A stretch of DNA of 64,000 nucleotides from UBA6080 sp964607515 (lineage in GTDB: Bacteria > Fermentibacterota > Fermentibacteria > Fermentibacterales > JCC-6), in NCBI GenBank assembly GCA_964607515.1, contig CAZSKU010000009.1:1-64000 (forward strand), given 5' to 3'. Every line of letters begins with the position of its first letter. Positions within the stretch are counted from its first letter, which is position 1. Below the pieces are notes generated by a model, which saw only the letters and a list, made by a program, of their open reading frames with translations, was not told the DNA's origin and did not search any database. Below are positions 26,883 through 35,597 of this stretch, piece by piece. The position numbers and the translations under genes were made by a program.

Positions 26883-28496
26883 CTATGGAGCCGGCTTGCC
26901 CAGAACCCCCTTGAGCAGCTCGGCGCCCATCATGTCGGGATTCTTCATTACCTCCACGGACTGGACGAACTCCTTCAGCTCCAGAAGAACCTCGATGAGG
27001 AGCAGCCTGACGAAGGTCTCGTGCTCGGGGTCGGTGGTAATGACTATCACGGGTCCCCGCATCTGTATGGTAACGTTCATGTCGTCGTTTCTCAGGTTGT
27101 AGAGTTCCCCGCTCCTGTCCACCTGCCGGGCGAAAAAACCCTCCGATCTGAAGGCTGAGACAACTTCGGCAAACACGAAGGAACACATCCTCGGGGAAGG
27201 GAATTCCAGTTCCACGGAGATCGCTCCGTCTCCTTTCCCCGACTCGCCCCGGTACCCCTCGCCTCCCGAGGAGAAGCTCTTCACCAGTATCGGCGGAGCC
27301 GCCAGGGATGCGGCCAGAAGGGTCATTATGGCCACGCCGAAGGTCTCCTGCCCTATGGCGCCGGTGGACAGCCCGACCCCGGCCACTATCAGGGTGACCT
27401 CTCCCCGGGGAAGCATTCCGGCGCCCACCCGGAAGGCCCCCCGGCGGTTGAACCCCAGAGCCAGGGCCGGAAGCCCGCAACCCAGGATCTTGCCGATGAA
27501 GGCCATCACCGAGAAAACGGCCCCGAAGGCGAGAACCGGGCGGAGGGCGGAGAAGTTCACCATCATGCCCATGACGGCGAAGAAAATGGGCACCATGAAA
27601 TCGTGAAGACCGTGCATTCTTTCCCGGATCTCCAGGGCGATGTCGGTCCTGCTCAGGCTCAGCCCCACCACGTAGGCCCCGATGATCATGGCCAGCCCGG
27701 CCATCTCCGAAAGACCCGACAGGAACAGGGCCAGACCGAAGCAGACAGCCACGATGGTCTCGTTGGACTCCAGCTTCTTCAGCCGCCTGCTTATACGGGG
27801 CGCCAGGAGGATGCCCAGAAGGGTGCTTGCCAGCCAGAAACCCACAGCCTTGGCTGCAACCAGGGCGATACCGCCCCAGGCCACCTCTCCGCCGCCCGCC
27901 GCCACCCGGGCATAACCCACCACCACCGCCAGCAGGATGATCCCCGCCACGTCGTCGAAGACCGCAGCCGCCAGTATGGTCACCCCTTCAGGGGTGGAGA
28001 GCTTTCGCTTCTCGCTGAGGATTCTCGCGGTGATGCCTATGCTGGTGGCGGTGGAGAGGGTTCCCAGGAAAAGCGCCGTGGGATGGGTGAAGGAGTTCAC
28101 ATCCCCCATGAACACCACCGCCGTGGCGCTTCCGAGTACGAATGAAAATATCACGCCCCCCAGCCCCACCAGGCTCCCCCTGCCCGAAAAGCGCAGGAAG
28201 GTCGGCAGATCGGTCTCCAGCCCGGAGAAGAACAGCAGCACGATGGACGCGAATACAGCGAAACCGTAGAGTTCGGTGCTCACGGGAAGCAGCCCTTCCC
28301 CCGGAGGGAAAAGGGGCCCGCCCAGGGCCGGAATGCTCAAGGCTCCAAGAGCGTAGGGACCCACGATCATTCCGGCAGCCAGTTCCCCGAGAACCCGGGG
28401 AAGACGCAGGTAACGGCTGAACAGCCACCCTGAGAGCCTGGCGGCGATCACCAGGACCGAGAGCTGCAGTATCAGGAGGGTGATCTGATGGCCCAC
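26883..28496 (-). CDS. CPA2-type cation:proton antiporter with C-terminal soluble domain
   Basis: A 537-residue transporter. Residues 1-400 hold about 12-13 helices of the Na+/K+:H+ exchanger fold (LRLPRVLGELAAGMIVGP, TATSIGITARIL, DDVAGIILLAVV). The last 110 residues are soluble and lack the Rossmann motif of TrkA-N domains, so they are an unassigned regulatory domain. The GTG start lies 1 bp after the stop of the EIIA gene (TGAC-GTG), so the two are translationally coupled. It probably exports Na+ or K+. Confidence 0.88.
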   Translation of the reverse strand: MGHQITLLILQLSVLVIAARLSGWLFSRYLRLPRVLGELAAGMIVGPYALGALSIPALGGPLFPPGEGLLPVSTELYGFAVFASIVLLFFSGLETDLPTFLRFSGRGSLVGLGGVIFSFVLGSATAVVFMGDVNSFTHPTALFLGTLSTATSIGITARILSEKRKLSTPEGVTILAAAVFDDVAGIILLAVVVGYARVAAGGGEVAWGGIALVAAKAVGFWLASTLLGILLAPRISRRLKKLESNETIVAVCFGLALFLSGLSEMAGLAMIIGAYVVGLSLSRTDIALEIRERMHGLHDFMVPIFFAVMGMMVNFSALRPVLAFGAVFSVMAFIGKILGCGLPALALGFNRRGAFRVGAGMLPRGEVTLIVAGVGLSTGAIGQETFGVAIMTLLAASLAAPPILVKSFSSGGEGYRGESGKGDGAISVELEFPSPRMCSFVFAEVVSAFRSEGFFARQVDRSGELYNLRNDDMNVTIQMRGPVIVITTDPEHETFVRLLLIEVLLELKEFVQSVEVMKNPDMMGAELLKGVLGKPAP

Positions 28497-28497
28497 G

Positions 28498-28944
28498 TCA
28501 GCCCTGCAGAATCTTCAGCACTTCCCCCGGGGTCTCCGCCCGAAGAATGCCGTCCCGCTTCCGGGAGTCCCTGAGGATCCCGCTGATGCCCGCCAGGAAC
28601 TGAATATGGGGGCCCACCTTGTCAACCGGGCTCAGGGTCATCACGAAGATCCTTGAGGGAAGCCCGTCCAGGGAGTCGAAGTCTATTCCCCGGCGGGCAA
28701 CCCCCAGGCAGGCGACCAGCTCCTTCACTGCTGAGCTTTTGCCGTGGGGGATGGCGATACCGTTCTGGATTCCGGTGGACATTCTGGCTTCCCGTTCCAG
28801 AAGAGCCTCCAGCGCGACTTTTCTGTCGCTTATTCCACCGCTTTTTACCGCCAGGTCCACCAATGCCTCCAGCACCTCGTGCTTGGTTTCGCCGGGAAGG
28901 TCTACTGTGATGAGGTCTTCGGTTATCGTCTTCCAGATCTTCAA
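28498..28944 (-). CDS. PTS EIIA(Ntr)-like protein (PtsN family)
   Basis: A 148-residue EIIA domain with the phospho-acceptor His67 in GIAIPHGK and the motif SPVDKVGPHIQFLAG. It starts with TTG and is immediately upstream of the CPA2 antiporter. Known PtsN proteins bind K+ transport regulators according to their phosphorylation state; here a dedicated control of the antiporter is likely. The His sits at the same residue number as in the antiporter fusion at 2071, suggesting similar domain boundaries. Confidence 0.9.
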   Translation of the reverse strand: MKIWKTITEDLITVDLPGETKHEVLEALVDLAVKSGGISDRKVALEALLEREARMSTGIQNGIAIPHGKSSAVKELVACLGVARRGIDFDSLDGLPSRIFVMTLSPVDKVGPHIQFLAGISGILRDSRKRDGILRAETPGEVLKILQG

Positions 28945-29123
28945 TTCTTCATGCCTTCGTTGGTCTCTTCCATCCCGAAGAGACTTTCGGTTGTGAAAGA
29001 ATCAGACTCCCGGGCAGTGATGTGTGGCCCGCGGACTGGTTCGTTGGGTGCCATGGACAATGTACAGTCAAATTTAAGCCGTCGGGAAAACTGCAGCAAC
29101 AACATCCCGGAAGCTGGAAAGAG

Positions 29124-29153
29124 GGTTCAGCCGGGCTGGCGCCCGGCTGAACC
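29124..29153 (-). terminator. Hairpin terminator after the coiled-coil secreted protein gene
   Basis: GGTTCAGCCGGGC (29124-29136) and its exact complement (29141-29153) form a 13-bp stem with a TGGC loop. It lies 24 bp past the minus-strand stop at 29177. The downstream tract is pyrimidine-rich (CTCTTTCC) rather than a run of T, so it may be a weaker intrinsic terminator. Confidence 0.6.
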
Positions 29154-29176
29154 TCGAACACTGAATGACGGGCCTG

Positions 29177-29581
29177 TCAGTTTATAGGAAGACCCTCGGT
29201 GAACTCGTTGACGGTGGCCTGCAATGTGCCCAGCTCCGCCTGGAACTGGTCGGTGTAGGCCTGAATCCCGGCCCTTGCCTCGACAAGCTCGCCCCTGAGG
29301 GCATCAACCTCCGCCTGGAGTTCAGCAATCTCAGGGTCGGTATCCCGGAGTTCCGCCAGTTTCACGGAAAGGTCGTCCAGGGCTGTCAGATCCGGAATGA
29401 TCTCCCTCAGCCCCTCGGTCTGGCCGATCATGCCTTCCAGTTTCACCTGGAGTTCGTCCAGCAGCTCCATCCCCGGAATCTCTATCTCGGGAATCTCCGC
29501 GTCGGGAACATCCGGCACTCCGGGCACCCCGAAGGCCAGCGCCCCCCCGGCGACCATGGCGAGCAAAAACAGCTGTTTCAT
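29177..29581 (-). CDS. Secreted coiled-coil protein
   Basis: A 134-residue protein with a signal peptide (MKQLFLLAMVAGGALA), a proline/aspartate-rich linker (VPGVPDVPDAEIPEIEIP) and a long heptad-like helix (residues about 40-125; ELQAEVDALRGELVEARAG). It resembles small periplasmic or surface spacers rather than enzymes. GGGGGG precedes the ATG. It is isolated from its neighbours and has its own terminator. Confidence 0.7.
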   Translation of the reverse strand: MKQLFLLAMVAGGALAFGVPGVPDVPDAEIPEIEIPGMELLDELQVKLEGMIGQTEGLREIIPDLTALDDLSVKLAELRDTDPEIAELQAEVDALRGELVEARAGIQAYTDQFQAELGTLQATVNEFTEGLPIN

Positions 29582-29628
29582 GTATACCCCCCTCTGTTTA
29601 TGGAAACCCGATAATGTCCCTCTAACGT

Positions 29629-30765
29629 CTACGGTTCCCTGATAGTGAAAACCACTTCCATCTCACAGTAGACCTGGCTGTACATGCTCAGGGGTCTGAC
29701 CACCACCAGCGCCGGACCCTCCTGCAGGGGGCCGGCGGTGAACTGGAGATGGGCGTCGCCCCAGCAGAAATCCGATCGTCCGCTGTCGTCGTCGCTGAGA
29801 ACCGATCCCCCTTCGGTTCTCAGTTCAATGACCGGATCGCTGTTGACTACGCTGGAAACTGTTCTGATGGAGTACTCTGCGCCGCGCCGGACGTCCAGGT
29901 CGAAGTATGCCACGGGCATCGAGTCGGAGAGCCTTATGGTGACCGAGGTGTCTGCGGTGACGTTGGGAACCTGGTCCATCAGCACCGACCATACGAACCG
30001 CACCTCACCGGTCTCCCATCCCCCGAAGTTTGATACCAGGGCGACGTAGATTCCTGCGTCCAGGGGTGTCACAAGGAGAGGATCGGTACCCCCGGCGGGG
30101 CGGTCCTCGCTCCAGCCGGCGAAGGATAGTCCGTTTTCATCCTCCCGAAGCAGGGTCATCACCAGGTCAATGGGGGCGGACGCCTCCATCTGCACCAGGG
30201 CCCGGGTGCCGGGAACCCGGAACCTGAATGCGGCGCATGGGTCGTAGGGATCGGGGTAGTAGCAGGAGTCCGGCAGATCCGTGAGAGCCTCGGGCCAGAG
30301 ACTTTCCAGGGTGTTCCTGTCCTCCTCTATGAAACCGTGATAGATGTAGTCCTGCCTGTCGGCCTCCACCACCACGTTTTCCAGCCTTTCCGCCGGAGTT
30401 TCACTGGAGAATGCGCTTCCCCGCCGACCTGCGGTGGACGCAAGAAAAACGCCGAGTCCCGTCAGGGCGACTATCAGAGCGGCTACGCCGGCGATGCAGC
30501 CTGCTTTGGCTCCCGGGGAGACGGTGGCCGGAGCAGGGCTCTCCGGAGGAGCTGACGGTTGGTGATGGATGGGGTGGATCTTCGTTGCGGCGGTCTTGTC
30601 CACCGGGGCTCCACAGTTCCCGCAGGATTCCGCCTCCGGGCTGATCCGGGAACCGCAGAACTCGCATCGCAATGGATCGTAGACTCTGATCTCAAGGCCG
30701 CAACTGGGGCAGAGACGGGGTGAACCCTGGTAGACGGCCGAGCAGTGGGGGCATTTTCCAGCCAA
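29629..30765 (-). CDS. Zinc-ribbon membrane protein with extracytoplasmic domain
   Basis: A roughly 378-residue protein with a cytoplasmic N-terminus holding paired zinc ribbons (CPHC/CPSC and CEFC/CGNC), one helix at about residues 85-110 (GCIAGVAALIVALTGLGVFLA) and a large outside domain. The outside part has two repeated beta-rich halves, each with a jelly-roll-like region (IYVALVSNFGGW; DLDVRRGAEYSIRTVS). The TTG at 30765 is chosen because GGGGAGG lies 6 bases upstream and the product then begins directly at the zinc ribbon. An ATG at 30804 has no good site. The function is unknown. Confidence 0.72.
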   Translation of the reverse strand: MAGKCPHCSAVYQGSPRLCPSCGLEIRVYDPLRCEFCGSRISPEAESCGNCGAPVDKTAATKIHPIHHQPSAPPESPAPATVSPGAKAGCIAGVAALIVALTGLGVFLASTAGRRGSAFSSETPAERLENVVVEADRQDYIYHGFIEEDRNTLESLWPEALTDLPDSCYYPDPYDPCAAFRFRVPGTRALVQMEASAPIDLVMTLLREDENGLSFAGWSEDRPAGGTDPLLVTPLDAGIYVALVSNFGGWETGEVRFVWSVLMDQVPNVTADTSVTIRLSDSMPVAYFDLDVRRGAEYSIRTVSSVVNSDPVIELRTEGGSVLSDDDSGRSDFCWGDAHLQFTAGPLQEGPALVVVRPLSMYSQVYCEMEVVFTIREP

Positions 30766-30891
30766 GTCATCCTCCCCGGTTGAAGCCTGAAGAGCCTCCC
30801 CCATCCCCCGGGCGGGGCGATGTCAGGTGCAATTATGCCTTGCGTTACCGAAAAATCAAACACTCTCCCGGGTGTGACCCGGCTGTAAAGG

Positions 30892-32319
30892 CTACCTATT
30901 GGTGATGATTGAGTTGAGGATCTCCGCGATGTCATCCCCGGGGAAGTCCGCCAGGAGCCCGGCTCTGAGAAGGGCTTCGTGGGCCGACCTCACCGCGGTG
31001 ATGTCCTCGAAGGCTCTGCGGTAGATCTCGTCGGGGTCGGTCTCCCCCTTCGCCAGCCCCTCCCCGGCGGCTTTCACCGCGACCGCCGAGGCGACCGAGG
31101 CATGCACCCCGGGATCGTCCACATCCGGCATGATCCTTCGGGGGTCCAGACCGCCCCTTCGGCCCTCTCCTGCCACGGCCCAGGCCGCGGCGATGGCCAT
31201 TCCATCGGTAATGGCCCGGGCCCCGGACAGGAGCACCCCCTTGAGGATACCGGGGAAGCCCAGGCAGTTGTTCACCTGGTTCGGCAGATCGCTCCTGCCG
31301 GTTCCCACCACCACGGCTCCGGCGTCCAGGGCTTCGTCAGGGTAGATCTCCGGAACGGGGTTCGCGCAGGCGAACACTATGGCCCTGTCCGCCATGGATT
31401 TCACGTGTCGGTGCTTCACCAGCCCGGGGCCCGACGCCCCGATGAGCACGTCGGCCCCCTTCACAGCGTCCTCGAAACCCCCGAACCCCTGCCGGTTGGT
31501 GATTCGGCACAGTTCCCGGTGCCAGCGGAAGCCTTCGCCCCGATAGTCCGACCTGGCTGCGGACAGGCTTCCCCGGGAGTCGTGAAGAGATATCATTCCC
31601 GGATCAACCCCGGCCTTGATCAGAAGCCTGGCGGTGGCGGAACCCGCGGCGCCGGACCCAAGCAGCACGATCCTGACCCCGTCCAGGGTCTTGCCGGCCA
31701 GTTCCAGGGCGTTCAGAAGCCCGGCCAGCACCACGCAGGCGGTGCCCTGGGCGTCGTCGTGCCAGACCGGTATTGAGCCTTCCGTCTGAAGCCTTTCCAG
31801 GACCGTATAGCAGCTGGGTTGGGAGATGTCCTCCAGGTTCACCGCGCCGAAGGACGGGGAGGCAGCCAGAACGAAATCAACCAACCTGCCGGGGTCGGAT
31901 GCCCCGGTGCCATCCCTGGTGTCCGCGCAGAGGGGAACGGCGTTAAGACCTCCAAGCCAGCTCATCAGCATGGCCTTCCCCTCCATCACCCCCATCCCCC
32001 CCGGCGGAGTGCAGTCGCCGTCGCCCAGCACCCGGGTGGAATCGCTTACCACCGCCACGGTGGACCCCCGGGCGGTGAGGATTCGGCCGGCTTCGGAATC
32101 GTCCCTGATGGCGGTGGACACCGCGGATACACCGGGAGTGTACCATACCCCGAGCCACTCCGGCTCCATCCTGGCTACTGAGGGAAGCATCCTGACCTTG
32201 CCCCCGGCCCTGGCGTGGGCCGAAAGGGCCAGCGCCTTCAGAAATCTTGTTCTCAGTATGCCGGAGTCGGGCATTCCGTCAATCCGGGCCAGGGCTTCAG
32301 CAAGTCCGATGGCTTTCAA
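30892..32319 (-). CDS. Malic enzyme (NAD(P)-dependent, decarboxylating)
   Basis: A 475-residue malate oxidoreductase of the MaeB type: VWYTPGVSAVSTAI near residue 60, the NAD motif GSGAAGSATARLLIKAG, and LPNQVNNCLGFPGILKGVLLSGA. It converts malate to pyruvate with CO2 and NAD(P)H. The C-terminal acetyltransferase domain of long MaeB enzymes is absent. It is the last gene of an overlapping operon whose preceding pair encodes fumarase; its start overlaps fumarase beta by 23 bp. Fumarate to pyruvate conversion is the likely joint task. Confidence 0.9.
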   Translation of the reverse strand: MKAIGLAEALARIDGMPDSGILRTRFLKALALSAHARAGGKVRMLPSVARMEPEWLGVWYTPGVSAVSTAIRDDSEAGRILTARGSTVAVVSDSTRVLGDGDCTPPGGMGVMEGKAMLMSWLGGLNAVPLCADTRDGTGASDPGRLVDFVLAASPSFGAVNLEDISQPSCYTVLERLQTEGSIPVWHDDAQGTACVVLAGLLNALELAGKTLDGVRIVLLGSGAAGSATARLLIKAGVDPGMISLHDSRGSLSAARSDYRGEGFRWHRELCRITNRQGFGGFEDAVKGADVLIGASGPGLVKHRHVKSMADRAIVFACANPVPEIYPDEALDAGAVVVGTGRSDLPNQVNNCLGFPGILKGVLLSGARAITDGMAIAAAWAVAGEGRRGGLDPRRIMPDVDDPGVHASVASAVAVKAAGEGLAKGETDPDEIYRRAFEDITAVRSAHEALLRAGLLADFPGDDIAEILNSIITNR

Positions 32320-32851
32320 CCGCGGTCCCCCCTCCGTAGATGCTTCCGCCCCGGGCGTCCAGCGCCACGAAGACGGGATAGTCCCGAAGCACCATCGAGT
32401 ATACGGCCTCGGCTCCCAGATCCTCCCAGGCCAGGATTCCGCATCGTTCCACGCACCGTCCCCCCAGCGCAGCGGTACCCCCCGGGGCGGCCAGGTACAC
32501 GGATCCGGAATCCGCCAGAGTCTGCGACACCCGGAGTCCCCGGGGGCCCTTGCCGATGAATATCCTCACGCCCGCTCGAATTACGGGTAACGTAAAGGGG
32601 TCCATCCTGAGGGAAGTGGTGGGCCCCACGGAGCCGCAGACCCTTCCCGGGGGGGCGGGGGTGGGAGCTGCGTAGAAAAGCGCGGTCCCGGGAAGGTCGA
32701 ACGGGAGCGAGGCGCCCTGCTCCAGTATTTCGGCCATTCTCCGGTGAGCCCTGTCCCGGCATGCCAGAACCGGTCCGCAAAGGAGGATAAGTTCGCCGGC
32801 GGAAAGATCCGTGAGTTCCCGCTGGTCGCAACGGGTGTCGAGACTCTTCAC
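32297..32851 (-). CDS. Class I fumarase beta subunit (L-tartrate dehydratase beta-like)
   Basis: A 184-residue FumA/TtdB C-terminal domain protein. It starts with GTG in a GTGA overlap with the alpha gene. It contains LSAGELILLCGPVLACRDRAH, PVGP-like GSVGPTTSLRMD and the IGKGPRG region, which are characteristic. With the alpha subunit it makes an iron-sulfur hydratase. The adjoining malic enzyme favours fumarase over tartrate dehydratase. Confidence 0.88.
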   Translation of the reverse strand: MKSLDTRCDQRELTDLSAGELILLCGPVLACRDRAHRRMAEILEQGASLPFDLPGTALFYAAPTPAPPGRVCGSVGPTTSLRMDPFTLPVIRAGVRIFIGKGPRGLRVSQTLADSGSVYLAAPGGTAALGGRCVERCGILAWEDLGAEAVYSMVLRDYPVFVALDARGGSIYGGGTAVESHRTC

Positions 32852-33708
32852 AGGATCCTTTCCGCGGTCCTGTGGGCATGGCAGTCCAGGCATACGGCCA
32901 CGGGAAGGGAGGCCATATGGCAGGGGCGCGCTTCCACACGGACCTCCAGTGCGGTCGACGGGCCGCCGAAGCCCTGGGGGCCTATGCCGGAGGCGTTAAC
33001 CTCCGCGAGTATCGCCTCCTCGAGCCTTCTCAACCGGGGTTCTGTGCTGGGGCGGCCGAAGGGCCGCAGGAGCGCTTCCTTTGCAAGCGTCGAGCAAATC
33101 TCCAAGTCGCCGCCCAGGCCCACCCCGACGAACAGCGGCGGGCAGGCGCCCGCTCCCCTCTCCAGAACCGCGTCCCTGACGAATTCCGTCACCGCCTTCT
33201 CCCCGGCCAGGGGCGGCAGCATGCAGGAGGCTGACACGTTCTCCGACCCGGCCCCTTTTACCAGGAGCCTCAGACGGAGGGCGGCGCCCTGCACTTCCCG
33301 GCTGTGAAGCACCGCCGGGGAGTTCGTTTCGAGAGGGCTCCTCGTCAGTGGACAACCTACCAGGGAGTTCCTAAGGAACCCTTCCCGGTAGCCCCGGGCC
33401 ACTCCCCGGTTGACGGAGTCGTCCAGGGTTCCGTCCGGAATCACCAGCATATGGCCCTTCTCCGCAAAAATCACAGCCACGCCGGTATCCTGGCATATGG
33501 GCAGGCCGGTCTCCCCGGCGACATCCAGGTTGAGAATGCACAGGTTCAGGGCTTCCCGCCCAGGGCCGTCCGGGGAACCGTCCCGGGCCTTCTCCAACAG
33601 GTTTTTCAGACCCGGGGAGGGACGGGTGCAGGCGTCCACACACATGCGCGCCACCGCATCCTCCACGTCCCGGGCGGCCAGGAACCTTGGTTCAGCGTCC
33701 CGTTTCAC
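32848..33708 (-). CDS. Class I fumarase alpha subunit (L-tartrate dehydratase alpha-like)
   Basis: A 286-residue protein with the cluster motif PICQDTG, GCPLTRSPLETNSPA, SENVSASCML and GVGLGGDLEIC, supplying the cysteines of the 4Fe-4S centre. It acts in the cytoplasm on fumarate/malate. The GTG at 33708 overlaps the end of cutA by 17 bp; the open frame continues further upstream without a better start. The oxygen-sensitive class I type fits an anaerobic host. Confidence 0.87.
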   Translation of the reverse strand: MKRDAEPRFLAARDVEDAVARMCVDACTRPSPGLKNLLEKARDGSPDGPGREALNLCILNLDVAGETGLPICQDTGVAVIFAEKGHMLVIPDGTLDDSVNRGVARGYREGFLRNSLVGCPLTRSPLETNSPAVLHSREVQGAALRLRLLVKGAGSENVSASCMLPPLAGEKAVTEFVRDAVLERGAGACPPLFVGVGLGGDLEICSTLAKEALLRPFGRPSTEPRLRRLEEAILAEVNASGIGPQGFGGPSTALEVRVEARPCHMASLPVAVCLDCHAHRTAERIL

Positions 33709-34015
33709 CGCGCAACCAATCCAGATACTCCCTTGATCCGCCGATGATCGGAGTGACGAGAATCTCCGGGTTCTCATAGGTGTGATTGGACTTCAGGAAT
33801 TCCACAAGTTCGTCCGCCTTGGCCGCCAGAGTCTTGAACTCCATAAGGTACTCGTCCGCGCTCTGAAGGCTTTCCTTCCACCAGTAGAAGCTGGAAACGG
33901 GGCCGATGACCCTCCCGCATGCCGCAAGTCTCGATTTCACAGCCCGTTTGACCAGAAGGAGCGCGATGTCCTCCCGGTCCACGGTGCTGATTATCTGCAC
34001 AAATTCAGTTTCCAC
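33692..34015 (-). CDS. cutA: Divalent-cation tolerance protein CutA
   Basis: A 107-residue protein of the trimeric CutA family, with LAACGRVIGPVSSFYWW and the C-terminal ENPEILVTPI and EYLDWL. The family is linked to metal tolerance, but its precise role is unclear. The GTG at 34015 has GAGGG about 5 bases upstream and overlaps the end of the ABC permease gene by 25 bp. Confidence 0.92.
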   Translation of the reverse strand: METEFVQIISTVDREDIALLLVKRAVKSRLAACGRVIGPVSSFYWWKESLQSADEYLMEFKTLAAKADELVEFLKSNHTYENPEILVTPIIGGSREYLDWLRGETGR

Positions 34016-34710
34016 AGAACCCTCATCCTTCCCGCCAGCCAGAGAACCAGCAGACAGGTCAGAACAAGTGCGGCCCCCCCGGTCGCCGGCACCGCCGGGG
34101 ATTCCCACCCCCTTGAGAACACCGTTTCGACAAAACCCCGAAGGCCGGGGAACAACCGGTCGCCGAACAGCTTCAGGAGTGCGCCGACACCCACGAAGAA
34201 CACGGCCCCTACCGCGGCGAACCATTGCTGGGCGGACCGGGATGATCTGGCCTTCAGGGAGACATGCATTCCCAGCACTGCTCCGAAACCGCTCGATACC
34301 AGGCATAAAAGCAGCACCGAGGCCGCCGAGTGGAGGGTCGGCAGGGCCATGCCCCTGACGCTCCTGAAGACAATGGACACCCCGAGGCTGAGGATGAGAA
34401 AAGATGTCCCTGCCGCGGTACTGAACAGGAGTTTTCCCATGAGAAAGCTTCCGGGTTTCAGGGGAGAGGACAGGAGGGTTTCCAGGGTTCCCCTCTCCCT
34501 CTCGCCGGCGATGGAGTCGATTCCCATCGGCCCGGCCATGTAAAGGGGCAGAAAGACGAACGGAAGGAGTGCCAGGTTCGGGCTTTCGATGCTGGAAGGC
34601 AGGTAGAGGCCGAAGATGCCCACGTACACCACCATCAGCCGGAGGAACCCGCCCCGGCCCAGGGAGCGGATGAGTGCCAGGGCTTCGCGCCGGAAGAGAA
34701 CACTGATCAC
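33991..34710 (-). CDS. ABC-2-type export permease
   Basis: A 239-residue inner-membrane permease with about six helices and the ERERGTLETLLSSPLKPGSFLMGK loop typical of ABC-2 exporters. It pairs with the ATPase encoded directly upstream (4-bp ATGA overlap). It could export a drug, lipid or protein; the substrate is not visible. Confidence 0.87.
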   Translation of the reverse strand: MISVLFRREALALIRSLGRGGFLRLMVVYVGIFGLYLPSSIESPNLALLPFVFLPLYMAGPMGIDSIAGERERGTLETLLSSPLKPGSFLMGKLLFSTAAGTSFLILSLGVSIVFRSVRGMALPTLHSAASVLLLCLVSSGFGAVLGMHVSLKARSSRSAQQWFAAVGAVFFVGVGALLKLFGDRLFPGLRGFVETVFSRGWESPAVPATGGAALVLTCLLVLWLAGRMRVLWKLNLCR

Positions 34711-35597
34711 TGTCCCTCCTCCCCGGCCAGCCCCAGGAAGACTTCCTCCAGCCCCTTGCCGGCGGGCCTGAACTCGGTGATCCGGTTCCCGTTCCGAAGC
34801 AGCTCCTCCAGCAGGTCAGGCGGGGACGGGCACTCCTCGAGGTGCACCAGCCCGTCGGAGCCCGCGGTTAAAACCGCTCCCCGGAAGCGGAGTCGCCCGT
34901 CCTCGGTTCCCACCGAATACCCGGACGAGCGGGTCAGGGAGTGAAGGTCGCCGCTGAGCACCCTTTTCCCGAGGTGGACGATGGTCACCGTTTCGCAGAG
35001 GGTCTGGGCTTCACCGAGGTTGTGGGTTGACAGAAGAACCGTTCTGTCAGCGGCGGCGGTCCTGATCATGCTTCTGACCTCCGCGGCCTTCACCGGGTCA
35101 AGGGACGAGGTGGGCTCGTCCAGAACCACCAGATCGGTGGGTATCGCGAATACCCTGGCCAGGGCCACGGCCCGGCGGTTGCCCGTGGACAGGTCCTTGA
35201 CCGGGGTCTTCGATTTCCCATCCATGCCGAAGGCCTCCAGGGAGCCCATGGCCCTTTCCCGGGCATCCCCGGGGGGAAGACCGTAGAAACCGCACCAGAG
35301 GGTCAGGTTTTCGATCACGGAGAGGGAGGTCACCAATCCGTCCTCGCTGAAGAGGATGGAAATCCTCCTCTTCGCTCCGGGGTCGTCGCCGGGGTTGGAA
35401 CCGAGGACCTCCACGCTGCCGGCAGACAGGTGAAGAAGCCCGGCCAGTGCCCGGATTGCGGTGGTCTTGCCGGCCCCGTTCCTTCCCAGAAGTCCGTGAA
35501 CCCCAAGGCGGGGAACCTTCAGGTCGAACCGGTCCAGCGCCCTGACGGCGCCGTAGTCCACAGTGACTTCCCTCAGCCGTACGGCGGGTTCAGCCAT
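34707..35597 (-). CDS. ABC transporter ATP-binding protein
   Basis: A 296-residue ATPase with Walker A GRNGAGKTT, a degenerate signature LSTGNRRAVALARVF, Walker B VVLDEPTSSLDP and the switch histidine STHNL. A C-terminal 80 residues resemble the extension of CcmA/NatA-type exporters. It overlaps the creatininase-like gene by 8 bp and the permease gene by 4 bp. Confidence 0.9.
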   Translation of the reverse strand: MAEPAVRLREVTVDYGAVRALDRFDLKVPRLGVHGLLGRNGAGKTTAIRALAGLLHLSAGSVEVLGSNPGDDPGAKRRISILFSEDGLVTSLSVIENLTLWCGFYGLPPGDARERAMGSLEAFGMDGKSKTPVKDLSTGNRRAVALARVFAIPTDLVVLDEPTSSLDPVKAAEVRSMIRTAAADRTVLLSTHNLGEAQTLCETVTIVHLGKRVLSGDLHSLTRSSGYSVGTEDGRLRFRGAVLTAGSDGLVHLEECPSPPDLLEELLRNGNRITEFRPAGKGLEEVFLGLAGEEGQ

